DNA from: Pelecanus crispus
Lineage: Eukaryota > Chordata > Aves > Pelecaniformes > Pelecanidae
Assembly (NCBI RefSeq): GCF_030463565.1
Contig: NC_134646.1
Location: 41,857,240 to 41,921,239, forward strand
DNA length: 64,000 nucleotides
Reading direction: 5' to 3'
Shown: in pieces, positions 24,875-38,200 of the stretch
Position numbering within the stretch: position 1 is the first letter of the stretch
Layout: the number at the start of each line of letters is the position of its first letter
Translations under genes and position numbers: made by a program
The notes under the pieces: model-generated
The model's database searches: none
What the model saw: the letters and a program-made list of their open reading frames with translations, nothing else
What the model was told of the DNA's origin: nothing

Positions 24875-27773
24875 GCCAAACACACCTATATCAAAAAGCA
24901 GAATCTATATTCCCATGTACTAAAAAAGTAACTTTACAGTTTTTGGTGTATCTCCTTACTTTTCTCATTGCATTGATCAATCACATTGATATTTACAGAA
25001 AAATATATGGCTACTAACACAAAAAAAAAAAAACACCCAAAAAAAAAACCCAAAAAAAACCCCAAAAAACTAGAGATGAGAGCATTTGAACTTGATTATG
25101 ATACGACTAATGTTAAAATTATTTGCTTTGGCCTAGATGTGGTCTTAAGATTTTAACAAAATAAATTAATGTTGTATTAAGAACAGCCTTCTCCTCATTA
25201 ATATTTGATTAATATTAATCTGTTTTTTTCAACCATTCAGTAGCGTAACATAAAGGAACAGCTACCAGCCTTCCCATTACACATTGCCTCATCACATTTA
25301 AAGATGAAATGCTTTACATAAGAGTCAGAGCTCTGTATCAATGCTTAAGCCGTCAGGCTGAACAATCTGAAGAGGTTTGTTGGTTCTCTGTGGACGGTCT
25401 TTGAATAACGTTTTGCTCAATGAGAGTAGCATTCAAGGTGCCTTGCAGATGCTGTATTCAACCACTGGTGATATATCACAACAACTTGGTGATATTTGTG
25501 AGTTTTACCCAAGTTTTACACAGGGAAGAAATTTTTGCCACAGGCAGGAAAGCAATCTGCGTTCCTTTAGGACTCAGCAGAATAGCTTCAGTGAAGAGCC
25601 AGTCTCGACTCCTAGACCTGGTAACCTGGACTCCTCAAAAGCAAGTCTTTTCTTTTAGCCATCTCTGTGAGTCTCAAGATTCTAAGTATCCCCTTTACTG
25701 TTCAACACTGTTAAATAGGAACTGGGCTTTTAATTAAATAAAAAAATAGAGACCAAAAGAATATTAATTATTGCAAAAGCACACAAAAATGTTTGAAGTA
25801 GCTGTAGTTTTCCCTGTCATGGTAACTGTTTGGTAGTACTTAGAAATGGTAACAATGTATTAAGTGATGGTGCTAGCCAATTAATTTTTTTGTTTTAATT
25901 TGCAGCAAAATGAAAGCATGCAAAGATCATGTAAATCACTTTATCTCCTTAACCACTATTACTCTGGCTAGTTGAACTTGCCAGGGACAAATCCTTTTAT
26001 ATTTGTTAAATTTGTTCACAAAACGTTTGTCATGCCTTTCTTCAATCCCCTGTTCCTGGGACAAAAGAAAGAAACAAAGAATACTTTGCTAAGGTGTCAT
26101 ATCCAGTGATGTGGTTTTTTTCTTTTTTTTTCCCTTTAATAACTGTTTTTAAAAATCACTGTCTCTCTCTTGCTCTTAATTATGAAAACAGCATGGTTTC
26201 CATCTGACTAAGCCCCATCAGTGGGTAACAACACCTAGAACCAGCAGGTCACAGGCAGATTGCTGAGCTCAGAAGAAAGAGGCTGAATAAATGGCTCAGC
26301 TTTCCTTCAGAGTTTCTTCCACCTCTTAGCAGTAAAGATGTGCTGCTGCTTCTTCCATGGTAATACAGGAAGCATCATTTTTTGCTTAACTGGTATGGCG
26401 CAGTGAATCTTGTACCTTTCAGTGTATTCCAGGATTGCCATATTTTCACAGACTCGAGCTTTCTTAGGAGAGACAAAGCTCAGCTAAGCCTAGACCTGTT
26501 TTTTCATGCAGAGCAAATTTATGTGAAACTTGATTCCCTACCACTGGCACCACATAAATGCTAGAATATTTAAAATATATTCTAAATTTAAATAAATTCT
26601 AAATTCCTTTCTATAGACCAGTGACAGGTTTACCAATTAAGGGTAAATTCTTATTTATTTGCATCACATGCTTTTATAAGGAGAAGAAGAATCCCTTTAA
26701 ATATTTTGAGACATACATTTAAAAAGGGATTTTTAAATTTACAGTATATTAAGAAACAGTACTAGTATTATTCAGGGCTTTCAGTTTTTCTCCTCCTCAA
26801 AATATGTTTATAAAGTGGTCTTCCTTCACTGTGCACTGTCTTTTTCTCACCATTTCCCATTTAAACAGAGATAATGGAGAGAAAAGCAAACTACATATAT
26901 GTCTCTCACCTCCACCCGAAATACACATTTGATTTTGTAAAAGTACCCCCCCCCCCCCAACAAGCAAATTTTGGGGCAAAAGAGTTCTCTTCACACACAC
27001 TTATCTTTGCATGTTGTATGTAGCTCCAAGGCATCTCTTTGTCCATTTTTTTAGTGTGGAGAATCATCGATTACATTTGGCAAACACTGAATTCTACACA
27101 AATTGTAAATATTTTGAGCCTAGCAGGATTAATTAATGTGATTCTTATGCATTTTATACAGCAACAAAAATTCATGTTAGCTGTTTTGTTGTGTAAATTC
27201 AGCTAATCCACAGAAATACCTTTCCCCTTTTTAATGACTAGTGTGGCAGTTGTACTCATAAATAGAAGTTCAAAGCCATTCCTTCTGTCCTCAGGGCCAT
27301 TTTTTTTGAGATGAAAAACAGGGTTACCCATTTAGAAAGAATGCAAAACAAGACTTTGTAGTATACATTTGTCTGTGACTTCCTGAGGCTTGTTATATAT
27401 TTTCGGCTCATAGGCAAGAAAGGCAAGCATCAGGAGTATCATCAAATATTTATCTAACTAGCAAGGCACAAAGCTCTGCCTGTTTTGTCTTCCATGTTAA
27501 CTCCAGAGTATAGCACAAAGCTAGAGACCTTTGTCCCTCTACTGTGCTTAAAGTTAATTCAGATCAAACCTCAAAAGCTTTTTATCCTCTTCATCATCAT
27601 GATCATTTTTAAGACTAAATTTAAGACCGAATAGACTTAGACTTGAAATGGAAAACAGTAGTTCAGTTTGGAATATAGTTTCCACATATGGTAAGTATTG
27701 TCCAAAAAGAAACCTACTTATGTTAAACATGCATTTTGTTACTCATGCCCAGTTGGGTTTTTGGTATCTCCAC

Positions 27774-27822
27774 AGATGGAGACTCCGCGGCCTCTCTGTT
27801 CCAGTGTTTGACCACCCCCACA
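27774..27822 (-). mobile_element. Old CR1 fragment
   Basis: The plus strand reads AGATGGAGACTCCGCGGCCT then CTGTTCCAGTGTTTGACCAC. This matches the reverse complement of the CR1 'GTGGTCAAGCACTGGAACAG...GGAGTCTCCATC' region, with a short deletion of the GGGCAGC part. Short and diverged. Confidence 0.65.
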
Positions 27823-28356
27823 ACAAACACAACTGGAACATGGACATTCACAGTGAAATTCTGTTCGAAAGGACACAGGAATGGTTTTCTGTGCTACTTC
27901 AGTCCCACATGAAGGACTAACACAGCTGGAACACAGTCTCTTGGAAGTTCATTAGGAAGCTGGTTGTTGAAAGGGCTCTATTGTGTTTTACAGGATATCG
28001 AGATTCAAGTGGGTAATATAAATAAATTGCTATTTTATGACCTGAACTTGCACTAAGCTGTTTGAATTTGACTCATCTTTTTTGTCTGACCTTTAGAAAT
28101 ATCTAAATAATGGGAGATTAAGCTAGAAGAACCAGCAGGCTAGTTAAGCTGTTGCAATGATTACACTAAGTAGACATCTCTCTGCAGGGACATAACATAA
28201 GCTTTTAACACTGATGCAGTCATTACTTCTGCATTAAAGCATTTGATGTAGCCATGTATCAGTGAGCTGTTAAGAACAGAATGTGACTGGTTACATAGCT
28301 GCCTTCCAAAGCCATCCATTGCATTATCAAGATTGAAGAAGGTAAAAGATACTTAC

Positions 28357-28504
28357 CATTATCATTGCCTTGTTTAATTTCCTCAGCGGTTCTATCAATT
28401 AAAACATACAATGACCAAACAACACAGGTAATTGCAATTACATGGAATGTGACTGAACAAACTATTTTCCTTCTCTCACTTGTCGTCATCTGTAGTTTCT
28501 CCCA
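28357..28504 (-). CDS. MARCHF1: MARCHF1 exon: TM1
   Basis: A 148-nt exon between acceptor TAAATTACAG and donor GTAAGT on the minus strand. It reads [20 protein letters not shown], then [20 protein letters not shown], then EEIKQGNDN plus one base of a Gly codon. [19 protein letters not shown] is the first membrane helix. The acidic loop that follows lies between the two helices on the luminal/extracellular side. Nearly identical to mammalian MARCHF1 from memory. It starts in phase 0, as the RING exon requires. Confidence 0.98.
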
Positions 28505-30344
28505 CTGTAATTTAGGGAAAAAAAAAAAGAAGAAAAAAAAAAGTAATTAAAAAAAAAATCAGACTTGTAAAATTTTACAATAAACTGATTAGGCCATTCT
28601 GGCTCTTTCTACCAAAAAACCAAGCAGTAATAAAGTTAACAAATCCTTTTATTTTGCTAATACACATTACAGTAGTATGTGCATTGTCACTGTGAAATTC
28701 ATAATGATCTCATTTTCACAGATTCAGAGGAATGAAGAGTTCTGTTCTGTTTCTGTCTGCTTGCGAGTGACATCTAAAGTTATTGCAGTACAGCCACAAC
28801 ACGTTAATAGACAGGTAAAAAGCTCGATATTAATTTTCACTTTACCTGATGCACACTTCTGGTGATGAGAGAAGAAAAAACCCAAACATTAGCTTGTAAA
28901 ACTTAAAAACTATTCTCACCTATTCTCAGCTGCTTAAAATTAAAGGAATGAAGTTGTGGAACAGTCTTCCTATAAAATAAAAGTGTAAGAAATACAACTG
29001 CATTGAGGATTAAATTCAATAAACTTGAAAAGATGAGTATGTGGAAATGATTGTACACAATAGCAGCCAAACAGCCTCAGTAATGCAAGAAAGGATCTTC
29101 CAGGCACATGCTTGTGAATTATGGCACTAAATCCTAGCTTAAGTTAAGATGAAGTAGGTTATTCTCTCCATTTGAACAATGCAACTCTTGAGGCGATTTT
29201 CTTTTAATCTCACTTGTGGAGACATCATTTTTTTCGGCACTTCTTTAAACTAAAACCCTTCTCTACTAAAATGCTCGCCTTTGAAAACAGATGAAAGATG
29301 AAAAGATGAAAAAAACATACGACATTTAAAAGCAAAAATGCCTCAATTCCGATGAGTAATCTCGGAGTCAGTCACTAGCATCCGATGAATGAAACGAGTG
29401 CAAACCACAATACAACAGTGCCACCCCTCTGCAGTCGTGCTAACGCAAGACCGAAGGGTGCTCCAGCATCCATGCCACAGCACTGGCCACCGCCACAGCA
29501 AAGCTGCTCCTCTGCTTACATGGCCCTTTGGCACACTGGGGCTGCAGCTCCTCAAAGTTTCCAGGTGCTAAGGCTGGATCAAAAAATTTATTTTGAAGGT
29601 ATAAGTTCGGCTTTGTTTTCCTTGTTTGGTGTTTTTTTTGTTTTGTTTTGTTTGGGTTGGTGGTTTGTTTTTTTTTTTTTGTGGCTGTTTTTTTTTTTAA
29701 TTGTGGTTTGGTTTTGTGAAATAACAAATTTCCCTAAATTGCTTATGGCTAGCGTTAGAGATGGCATCTAAGCTAGACAGTTGGACTTTAACCGGAACCA
29801 ACATGGCATTCTTCTAGTCTGAATACTATTTGCTGTCTGGTCACATTTCGAAGGAGCACAAGTGCAGTAAAAGCTGAGGAATGTCAATGCAATGTCACCA
29901 AGAAGGCTAACTCTCAGAAATGCTTCTTCCTGCCATTAATTTTAGAGTGGTACATACCAGGCCAAACAAATTTCATTCTTTAATGGCAGTTAACACTTGC
30001 ATGTTTCAGAGCTGCTGCCTCAAAACACAGTCTCTGGAGCATTTTCTAGCCCTTGCAAGAATTTCACTAACACAAGGCTTAAATAACTGTTTAGAAGAAC
30101 TGAAATATTTCCTGAGTAATATACAAAGAGACAGAGCTAGCAGTTTATTTACCAGCTGATACCTCATTTCAGTTCCTGACACATCTAGTTAGGAGTGAAA
30201 ACTAAGCTTGCTGGGTTTTGTATGGCAGTCTGGAAAAATGGGAGGCATTAAAAAAGAAGTAATAAAACAAAAAACCTCAGAACCTTATATCAATTGTAGT
30301 TCATGTAGGTAGTATTCAGCAGTCAGACCAGACAGTCACTATTC

Positions 30345-30377
30345 TGAGTCACGAAATCAACAGACAAACACTGTAGT
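30345..30377. repeat. 33-nt dispersed near-repeat, copy 1
   Basis: Aligns without gaps to 32380-32412 with four mismatches (core AGACAAACACTGTAGT identical). It is flanked here by two copies of AGTCAGACCAGACAG (30321-30335 and 30375-30389). Confidence 0.6.
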
Positions 30378-31312
30378 CAGACCAGACAGACTGTGGCATT
30401 ACCATCACAGTCTTATCATATCATTACAGTCACCAGGTTACACAGCATTTGACCTGGAGACTTTCATCCTTTTTGCAGTGAAAATTCAATTCAAGCCTTG
30501 CAACAGGCTTTCTTTCCAAAGAAAAAGTTGTCTTTGTCCAGATGGAAGAAAGGATTTTACCTTAACCCTTCACTTACCTGTGGATGTTTTGTGAGAGATC
30601 AATGTTGAACATAAGGAAGAATGAATTGTGTTCTTAAAAAGAAATTTTCTGTCATCTCAACTCTGATGCTACACAGAAGATTCTGTGCTAAATTTTCATT
30701 GTCATGTGTACCTGCAGTCTCATTATAGCCATTTTACTCTCTGTAACATACAAAAACCTTACAGTGTTGATCTGAATGCCCAGTCAAATAAAGCTTTTTC
30801 ATCTGGAATTTTAAAGTCAAAGAAGAATGCTGGCCCCATTACTCTAAATGTAAACATTTTGTAGGTGGAAAAAAAAAAAAAAGACAAAAACAAATGACCA
30901 ACAGGCAGGATAGGCAAATAAAGGAACAAGCTCACAGATGTCTGCTGAGATTTACAAGAAAGGTATATCAGGAGAGGGAGCTAGCAGAAACACGCTAAAG
31001 TGGGCCTTTTTTTCTAACATCCCGTGATCAAACCCAGCCAGAAAACAAGCCAAGGCCTACTGGATTCTGCTTTCTCTCTCTGGCCCCTTTTCTTCTCCCA
31101 CAAGACAGCATGCCTGTGTGTCTGTTCTACCCACACACGCATTACCACACCTGAAACAAGCTGGCTGGCAGCAGGCTGGGAGAGGCTACCAGGGCAGGGT
31201 GGTTGTGGAACTGGAAGACTACGGAGCCACCCCATACTCCCAGTTGGGATACAGGAAAGGAACATGGACCAAGGAGAGACTCCCGCTCACACAGACAGAT
31301 GCAGGGGGATTT

Positions 31313-31450
31313 AGAATCATAGAATCATAGAATCATCTAGGTTGGAAAAGACCTTTAAGATCATCCAGTCCAACCATTAACCTACACTACCAAGCCCACT
31401 CTAGACTAATCAAGGGTAGACCAGACTAAACCATATCCCGAAGTGCCACA
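31313..31450 (-). mobile_element. CR1 LINE 3' end
   Basis: The plus strand begins with three copies of AGAATCAT, then TCTAGGTTGGAAAAGACCTT and the ATCCAGTCCAACCATTAACC block, which is the reverse complement of a CR1 3' UTR. It ends near the AAGTGCCACA block. Read on its own strand, a segment TCTACCCTTGATTAGTCTAG precedes the terminus. It resembles the segment before the second terminus of the double-ended CR1 copies at 6748-7363 and 48021-48280. Confidence 0.93.
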
Positions 31451-32379
31451 TCAGAGTTCTTGGGAGAATTTTACAGCTCTTAGTGTCTCCCAAAGCTGCA
31501 CTTCTGTTTTGCCCTGCCCTAGCTGCAGTCCCAGTTCTCCTCTCAACTCCAGTCATCATGGGCTGAGCTCAGAAGGGGGAATTCAATTAAACTTTGTGCT
31601 CTAATCGTGGTGATCCCTGTGGTAGCTGAGGTAATTTTCCTGTCCTACTCACATATTTTAGCTTGGCTGAACAGGGAGTACTATGTGACTACTGTCACTC
31701 TCTACTAGACAAGTGATGTTAGTAGGTAAGCCAGCAATTTAAGTTGCCCTGGAGCAGAAAACTGCAATTCACTATTTTAGGATTTTTGCAATAGGGTTAA
31801 ATGTAAAATTTAACTGCTAATGTTAGCACAGACTTGCTTGGATAAAAGCACAGTTACGTGAAATAAAAATTGCTTGAAAGTCCATAGCAAAGGCTATGAG
31901 ACAACAATATATTGAGCAGTGAAAGCATCGGCCCCTTTTACTTGTGCTTTATAATGCAGTCCTCAATATAGCTTAAAGTTGGGTGGGTAAGTTTGGCAGG
32001 TGCTACCATATCACACAGCACATTAATGCCTCGAACCACTGATAAATTCACCCCCGCTGTATTCTGAAGCTTCTGCAGTTCTCATGGCTCTCTACATTCA
32101 TGATGGCAAGATAAAAATAAATTGCATCACTTTTTATTGTCTTCATCAGTGATGTAGAAAAATGTCCAACCACCAGGTTGATGACACTGTGACATGCCAT
32201 GGGTAGAATATCAGATGCCACCAAGAACAGAAAAATAACACAAAACTAAGTGCCCAGATGCAATTTTCCTTGGAAACGTATATGTTAATACTCCTGAGAT
32301 GCTCTAGAGACTGGAAGGACAGAAAGAAATGTAAGACTGCAACAGCCAGAGGAGACATTTATAATGACTTGCAAATTAT

Positions 32380-32412
32380 TGAGTCACTAAATTGATAGAC
32401 AAACACTGTAGT
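32380..32412. repeat. 33-nt dispersed near-repeat, copy 2
   Basis: Partner of 30345-30377 (29 of 33 positions identical), about 2 kb away in the same orientation. Confidence 0.6.
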
Positions 32413-35212
32413 TTTTGCCCAGCCTCCTCCAAAGTGCCCCTTCACTGTTGTACATCCAATTGTCACCACCCACAGATTCCTTAATCCTGGCAGCAATACA
32501 CACAAAGGCTGGAAATCATCACAGATGCAGATGGTTTCATGTCCTGCAACTGCAAGCAATCGCATAAATTATCATTTTGCTCCACAGAACAGGTGTGCTA
32601 AAACACTTCGTAACATCTAACAATCACAAGACCTTTTACACAAGTCACCAAACAAATCCACAATGCAACAACACGTATCCCGAGAAGAAAGCTTGAAATA
32701 TCCCCAGCCCCCTTTTTATTTCCTGAATAAGCTTTCTGAACATTACACTTGCACTGTGCTCTGCAAACCACTGGAGGGTGGTAGGAGACTGTCTGCCTGC
32801 TTCAGAGGTTCCTACCAAGAAGCCGAAGTGTCAAAGGAAAGAAGCTGGATTGTAAATGTGATCAGAAACACTCCTCCCACCGCAACTACTACTTACAGCT
32901 ACTTCTAAAACACGAGGTGCACCTCAGCCTGAATTCCTATGCTTTACTGCCAGAGAAGTTTGTAATAAACTTGAAAGTAGCAGCTGTAAAACTGTACCCT
33001 GTTCTAGGTTTCTACCTCACGTTTTGGTTTTATTTCTTAAAGACTACCTCGCTCTGAACCTTAAAGGGAACAGTTACTGATCTCATAACCTGCTCTTGCA
33101 ATTACAAAATGTAGTCATGAGTCTCCTGGGGAAAGAAAAAAAAACTTTTAAAAAAGGGGAAAAAAATTAATAGCCTACTCACATGGAACATCTAAATCAT
33201 ATGTAGCCACCCACTTCCCTTTCCTGTAACACAGTCTGAGAAAATCCCTGATATTTATTTAAAGGACCAAAATTTGCCTCCCTGCATGTCACTTCTAATA
33301 AAAGCTTGGTTAATCAATATGCAAAAAATAAATATGGGTATTTTTTAATATCCTCTGAAAACAAGTTGTCTGCAGATGCTGCTTCATATCTTAGAGATCC
33401 CAATACAGCCTCTCCTCTTATAGACAGAAGTAAATCTGCAATTTTAATTCCCTCCCATAATTAAGCTTTCTGCAAAGTGGTTTCATGATGGTCCAATGCA
33501 GAACCAAAAGCTTCACACTGCTCACGCAAAAGCTGTTACCGCACCACAGAACTGCACTCTGCAAACTTCGCTGCTTGTGTTCCTGTTCCCCACCCTCAGA
33601 TTGTAGATTTAATGTTTGCCTGCCCCCATCCACCATTTTCTGTCCGCATGTTGCCTCCTGCTAGTGGTAATCTTCTGTCACATGGGCCACAAAATTTTGT
33701 CTACATAGATTTCCTGAAGCAACTCCATATCTACTGCAGGTTTGCAGATTCACACCTTTACAACCGAAGGTCTCTCTCCTGCACGGGCTCATCACTGAGA
33801 ATGCCAAATTGAAGGTCAAGTTAATGGGCTGCTTTGCAGCATGCTACGAATGCTGGGACTTTTAACTCCTGGGTATTTTCAGGAACCCTATTTTTAAAAA
33901 CTTCATGTAAGGAGGCCTGACAGGGGAATCTGGTAGGGGCATGACATTGCTAATAATAGATATATCTCCCATTCTGACATTTTTCTCCCTATCTGTCATT
34001 TAGCAAAAAAATTACAACAAATGTAATGTAAACAGCACCCACAGCTGGAAGGACTTCCTTCTGCTATCACCTAGAGCTAAAGTCATCATGCAATCTTTTC
34101 TGAATTCTTTCTACAATCTAAAGAAAGACTTTGAGCCAACTTCTATCTTGAAATAATCATGCCTGCAAAATTAAGTCTAAAATTATTTACTAGGGACTGT
34201 TGTAGAAACTGCAGTCTGCACACAGGTTAGGAATACACAGAAAACGTCTTTCTTATCTCAAACCAGGCCTGAAGGATCTAGCCAGCACTTTTGAAAAAAG
34301 GTCTTAAGAACTGGAGCAGTGTATATTGAAGTGAGCTAAGCAGTGAAGATATGTCAGTAGTCTGAACATGTAGCTCAGAGTTAGTTATTTTCTGTGGTTT
34401 AGGGAGGGTTTTCTGGTCACTTGTTGCAGTACTAATTGGCTCAGGCTCCACAGTAAACTGTTCACTACTATCAACCTACCAGCTGGCGGAAAGCAGCTGC
34501 AATGGTAGTTTGCAGGAACAGAATTTGTGCAGTAGGTGGAGGAGGAAGAAATAATAGTAATAAAGGACAACAGGGCTCCACACATCAGGAGAACAAAATA
34601 GCCTTGTGCAGATTTGAAGTGCTGATGAGAGATGAGACTTCAAACCTTGTAATTTCAATAAAAGCATTTTGGGCCACTCTGTGCCATCTAAACAACATGT
34701 GGTTACAGCCTGTGCCTGAGGGACTGCATCTTAAAGAAGGACAAGGCATGCCTCACTGCATCCTGCTCCAAGACAAGAAGTGCCCCTCATACAGTCCAAC
34801 AGAATGTGCCAGGTCTGATGGCTGAAAAGAGAAGGTTTGGGCCATGAAAACACCTCCTCCATATTCTTTTCCCCAAACACCCCCAGGGCACATTCAGAGA
34901 GGAAGAACTGAGCAGGTTCACAGAAAACACAGAAAACATATTTGCCCTTGCCTTTTGTCAAAAGATACATCCCAGAGAAGAAACTCTTGTAAGGATCAAT
35001 AATAGAAGACCAGAATTAGACCCCTGCTACATTTGCCACTGAACACAAAAATAAAATAGATTTTAAAAATCCCATGTCGTATGGTGCATCATATGGCCAT
35101 ATCCATGCACAATCTTGCTTTGATCTAGTTAGCTCATTAGACGAGCTGGTACAAATCCTTCTCTGGCAAACCTGTCTGAAGTTTACCTAAAATCTGTTTC
35201 TGTCCCTAGGTG

Positions 35213-35250
35213 ACACTAAACAAACCTGGTTACACTAAACAAACCTGGTT
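35213..35250. repeat. Perfect 19-bp tandem duplication
   Basis: ACACTAAACAAACCTGGTT occurs twice back to back (35213-35231, 35232-35250) with no mismatch. Probably a recent replication slippage event in the intron. Confidence 0.95.
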
Positions 35251-38200
35251 GGAATTCACATGAATGTCTGTGGTGTATTTAAAACACCTATCAAAAGTTT
35301 CAAACTGAACAAGAAATAGGTGCACTTCTAAAGACAAACACACTTTAATTCACTTTTATATGTGATACGCATGCGTAGAGTAATAAAAGAACTACATAAT
35401 GAAAAATCTCACTTTGATAAACACCTTAAGATTATCATCTGCAAAGAACTAATAATTCAGTTTTATCAAAATCAAGACAGTGCTATATTTCTTTTTTTGA
35501 CAGAAGAGCTGGACTTTAGCAATATAATCAGTATGCACTCTTCACAAACATGCAATTTTTAGCTGTGTATGTCATAAATTAGCAGACCCTTAAAAAGTAT
35601 AAATTAGGGATATTAAGTAATTTGAGAAGATAATTTCTAAAATGAAGTATCTGTTTTTGCAATCTGGAAGTACTATTGAGAATACTTTTTGTACTATTGA
35701 GAATACATTTACCAACTAGAAGAACTTCAGTACCTGCATCCTAATCACCCCAATGCAGACTAAACAAAAAAGTGCTAAGCTTTAGAAATACAGGAATAGC
35801 CAGACCTCATGTCCCTCTCATCCAATTCTGTCTCACACAGAGGCCAACACCAGATGCTTCAGAGAAACGTGCAAGAAACCCCGTGGCAAGTAATTATAGC
35901 ATAATCTCTCCATATTGGAAGCTTCTTCCTAGTTCCCATCTGCTAGAAATTATTTTACACCAATATATGGAATGCAAAAGTACTCTACAAAGTGTTTACT
36001 TTCCAAGAATCCTCTTTGAATGCTGAAACAACATTAACCAATTCTTTATTCAATAGAGGTCTACGTGATCAGCCTTCAGTACTATCATGAGCTTCTCTTT
36101 TACAATTGCTGTTTCTTTTCTTGCCTTATAAGCTATCTTAGAAAAGGATCATTATCTCCTAGCACAGTACGCTTCAGCTACCTTATCTAAAAAGATAATC
36201 CTGACAGATAAACTGCAGGTGAAACATTAAATCACTGGTCAGGACTGAACTATCACCATAATGCAAAACTATGGGGAATGTCTGGTAGTAAGAATAAGAG
36301 GTACACATCTAGAACTCTAGAAGAGATTTACTTGAGGTGCCTGGGCATGTGCCTTTATTACTCAAAAAATCAAAACACAAGCTACATGCTGGCAACCCAT
36401 AAAGAAGTAAGGAAAAAAGGGGTAGAATCTATGTGTCCGCTAACTTTTACCACAGTTAGTCAAGAACGGAAGCAGATGCTACAGTTACCTGCTCTCCCAA
36501 CAGTATTTCTACAACCATTCTATCTATCAAAAGGATCTAGTTTGTGTGTCACTTCTATTCTCTGCAGCTAGTCGTCTCCCGCCTCTGTCTACTCTGTCTT
36601 TCCGAAAGAGCAGCACACTTAATTGAAGGCATGACATTTTCCTCCAGTCACTAAGTAGCAAATGGCTTTAAATCACAGTCCACCTCTCAAACAACAACAA
36701 ATTAACATGAAAAAAAACCCCATAAAAAAAAAAGAATCAGTCAGTCAAACTACCATACCAGAAAGCAGAGATCATAATTTTGCTGCAAGGCCAGTTAAGA
36801 TGAGATTTCATTTTCCAGTCAAAGCAGGTGGGGGTGCTGCATTTTGCAGTATGTACTCTATGGGCAATACAAGAGCAGCCATGACACATGCTCAGTGCTG
36901 GATTTGAGATGAACTGTGCCGGGGTCAAAGCAACTACAAGTCCTTCCTCCACCACAGCAGCCATAACTAACCATCTCCCAACAGTCTCTGCCAGAGTCTC
37001 TGCCTTGGAACACCGAGTAGCATGGGCTCCCTTTACACATCTGAGTGTATTTTCATCTTAAATAGTGTGATGGATGTGGACAGAAGGCTGGGATATCATG
37101 GTAGAAACAGGAAAAGGAGAGAAAGCAGAGAGAAAGGTGGATGTAGCAACGTGCTGGAGATCAACATCCCATTACATAGTCTTGTACGCCTCTCCACTTT
37201 CTTTAGTCCTGTCCAATTAAAGTGAAATTTCTCTGAAGAACTGTTTCCTTAGGCACCTAAGACATAGCTATAATATATGATCACAGTGTTAGAGAGTCTT
37301 TGCTTGAATCACCTTCTTTTCAGTATTCATCACACTGCTTAATTTCTTCAATATCAAATTGACTAGCCTGCTGAGAAGTATCTTGAAGCATGCATTTTGA
37401 AATTAGAGCTGATGAAATAAAACTGGTGACACCTAAAAGCTAAATCAACAAATATACTTTTTTATTTAGCTGTAGTACAGAGTCTTCTCCGGGAGTTAAA
37501 ACAGAATATTAGTTATTCTACCTTCCACCTAAAAAATATTTTTCACCTAAGTTTGCCTTCTCTTAGACCACTGCAAGCATGAAAATTCTCATTACTGCCT
37601 TGTACTAAATGTGCTTAGTCTTTTTTGTTTGGTGATCATGTCCTTGATTCTCCCATTTGTTACATTAGTAATTTAAACGCTTTTTCCAATATGTAAAATT
37701 CCTTAGAGTTCTAATTTGTATCTTACAGAATAAAACCCTAAAGCCATTTACCTGGAGAACCTGCTGTGCAACCTGGCCTACAGAAGCGTGTATTACATCG
37801 CTACAGCCCAAGGCCCTTCAGCATCACATGTCATAACAGGAACGGAGAGAAGTATAGCAGCAAGCAGAGGAAGGAAGGGTACAAAGGTACCTTCATATGC
37901 TAAGGATTCTTGCGAGAAAAGGAGTACAGTTGACTGGAAATGGAAAGCAGCCATATCTGAAAGTCACTGAATGAAGAGTAGCCATTTGGTACTGCTGGAT
38001 GAACCTCAAGAACATCGCGTGTGTCTTTTTATCTCATTTTCTATCCTTCACTTTTATAGATCAAAGGTGCTCTTACCAATTCTTCCCCCCCCACCCCACC
38101 ACCCACTAAATTAATAGCGCAAGTGAACCTGAACACTAATTCTTTTTATATAGTCATTATTTTTTTCCTGAAGTTGTATGAGCAACTGACCTACATTGTA

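Larger units (their letters stand above)
24253..28356 (-). other. MARCHF1: MARCHF1 intron (between TM1 and TM2 exons)
   Basis: A 4.1-kb intron with donor GTAAGT next to 28357 and acceptor CAAAG next to 24252. Contains an 18-nt C run (24857-24874), an A/C-rich low-complexity patch (25021-25070), a 13-nt C run (26946-26958) and an old CR1 fragment (27774-27822). No other gene seen. Confidence 0.8.

Noticed and set aside
31014-31330. Overlapping open frames next to the CR1 tail (Pro/Gly/Thr-rich)
   Set aside because: Open on both strands at once because of locally higher GC; no start context, domain or splice partner.
36278-36571. 97-codon plus-strand open frame in the MARCHF1 intron
   Set aside because: No recognisable domain, no splice sites fitting neighbours and ordinary intron composition; consistent with chance.
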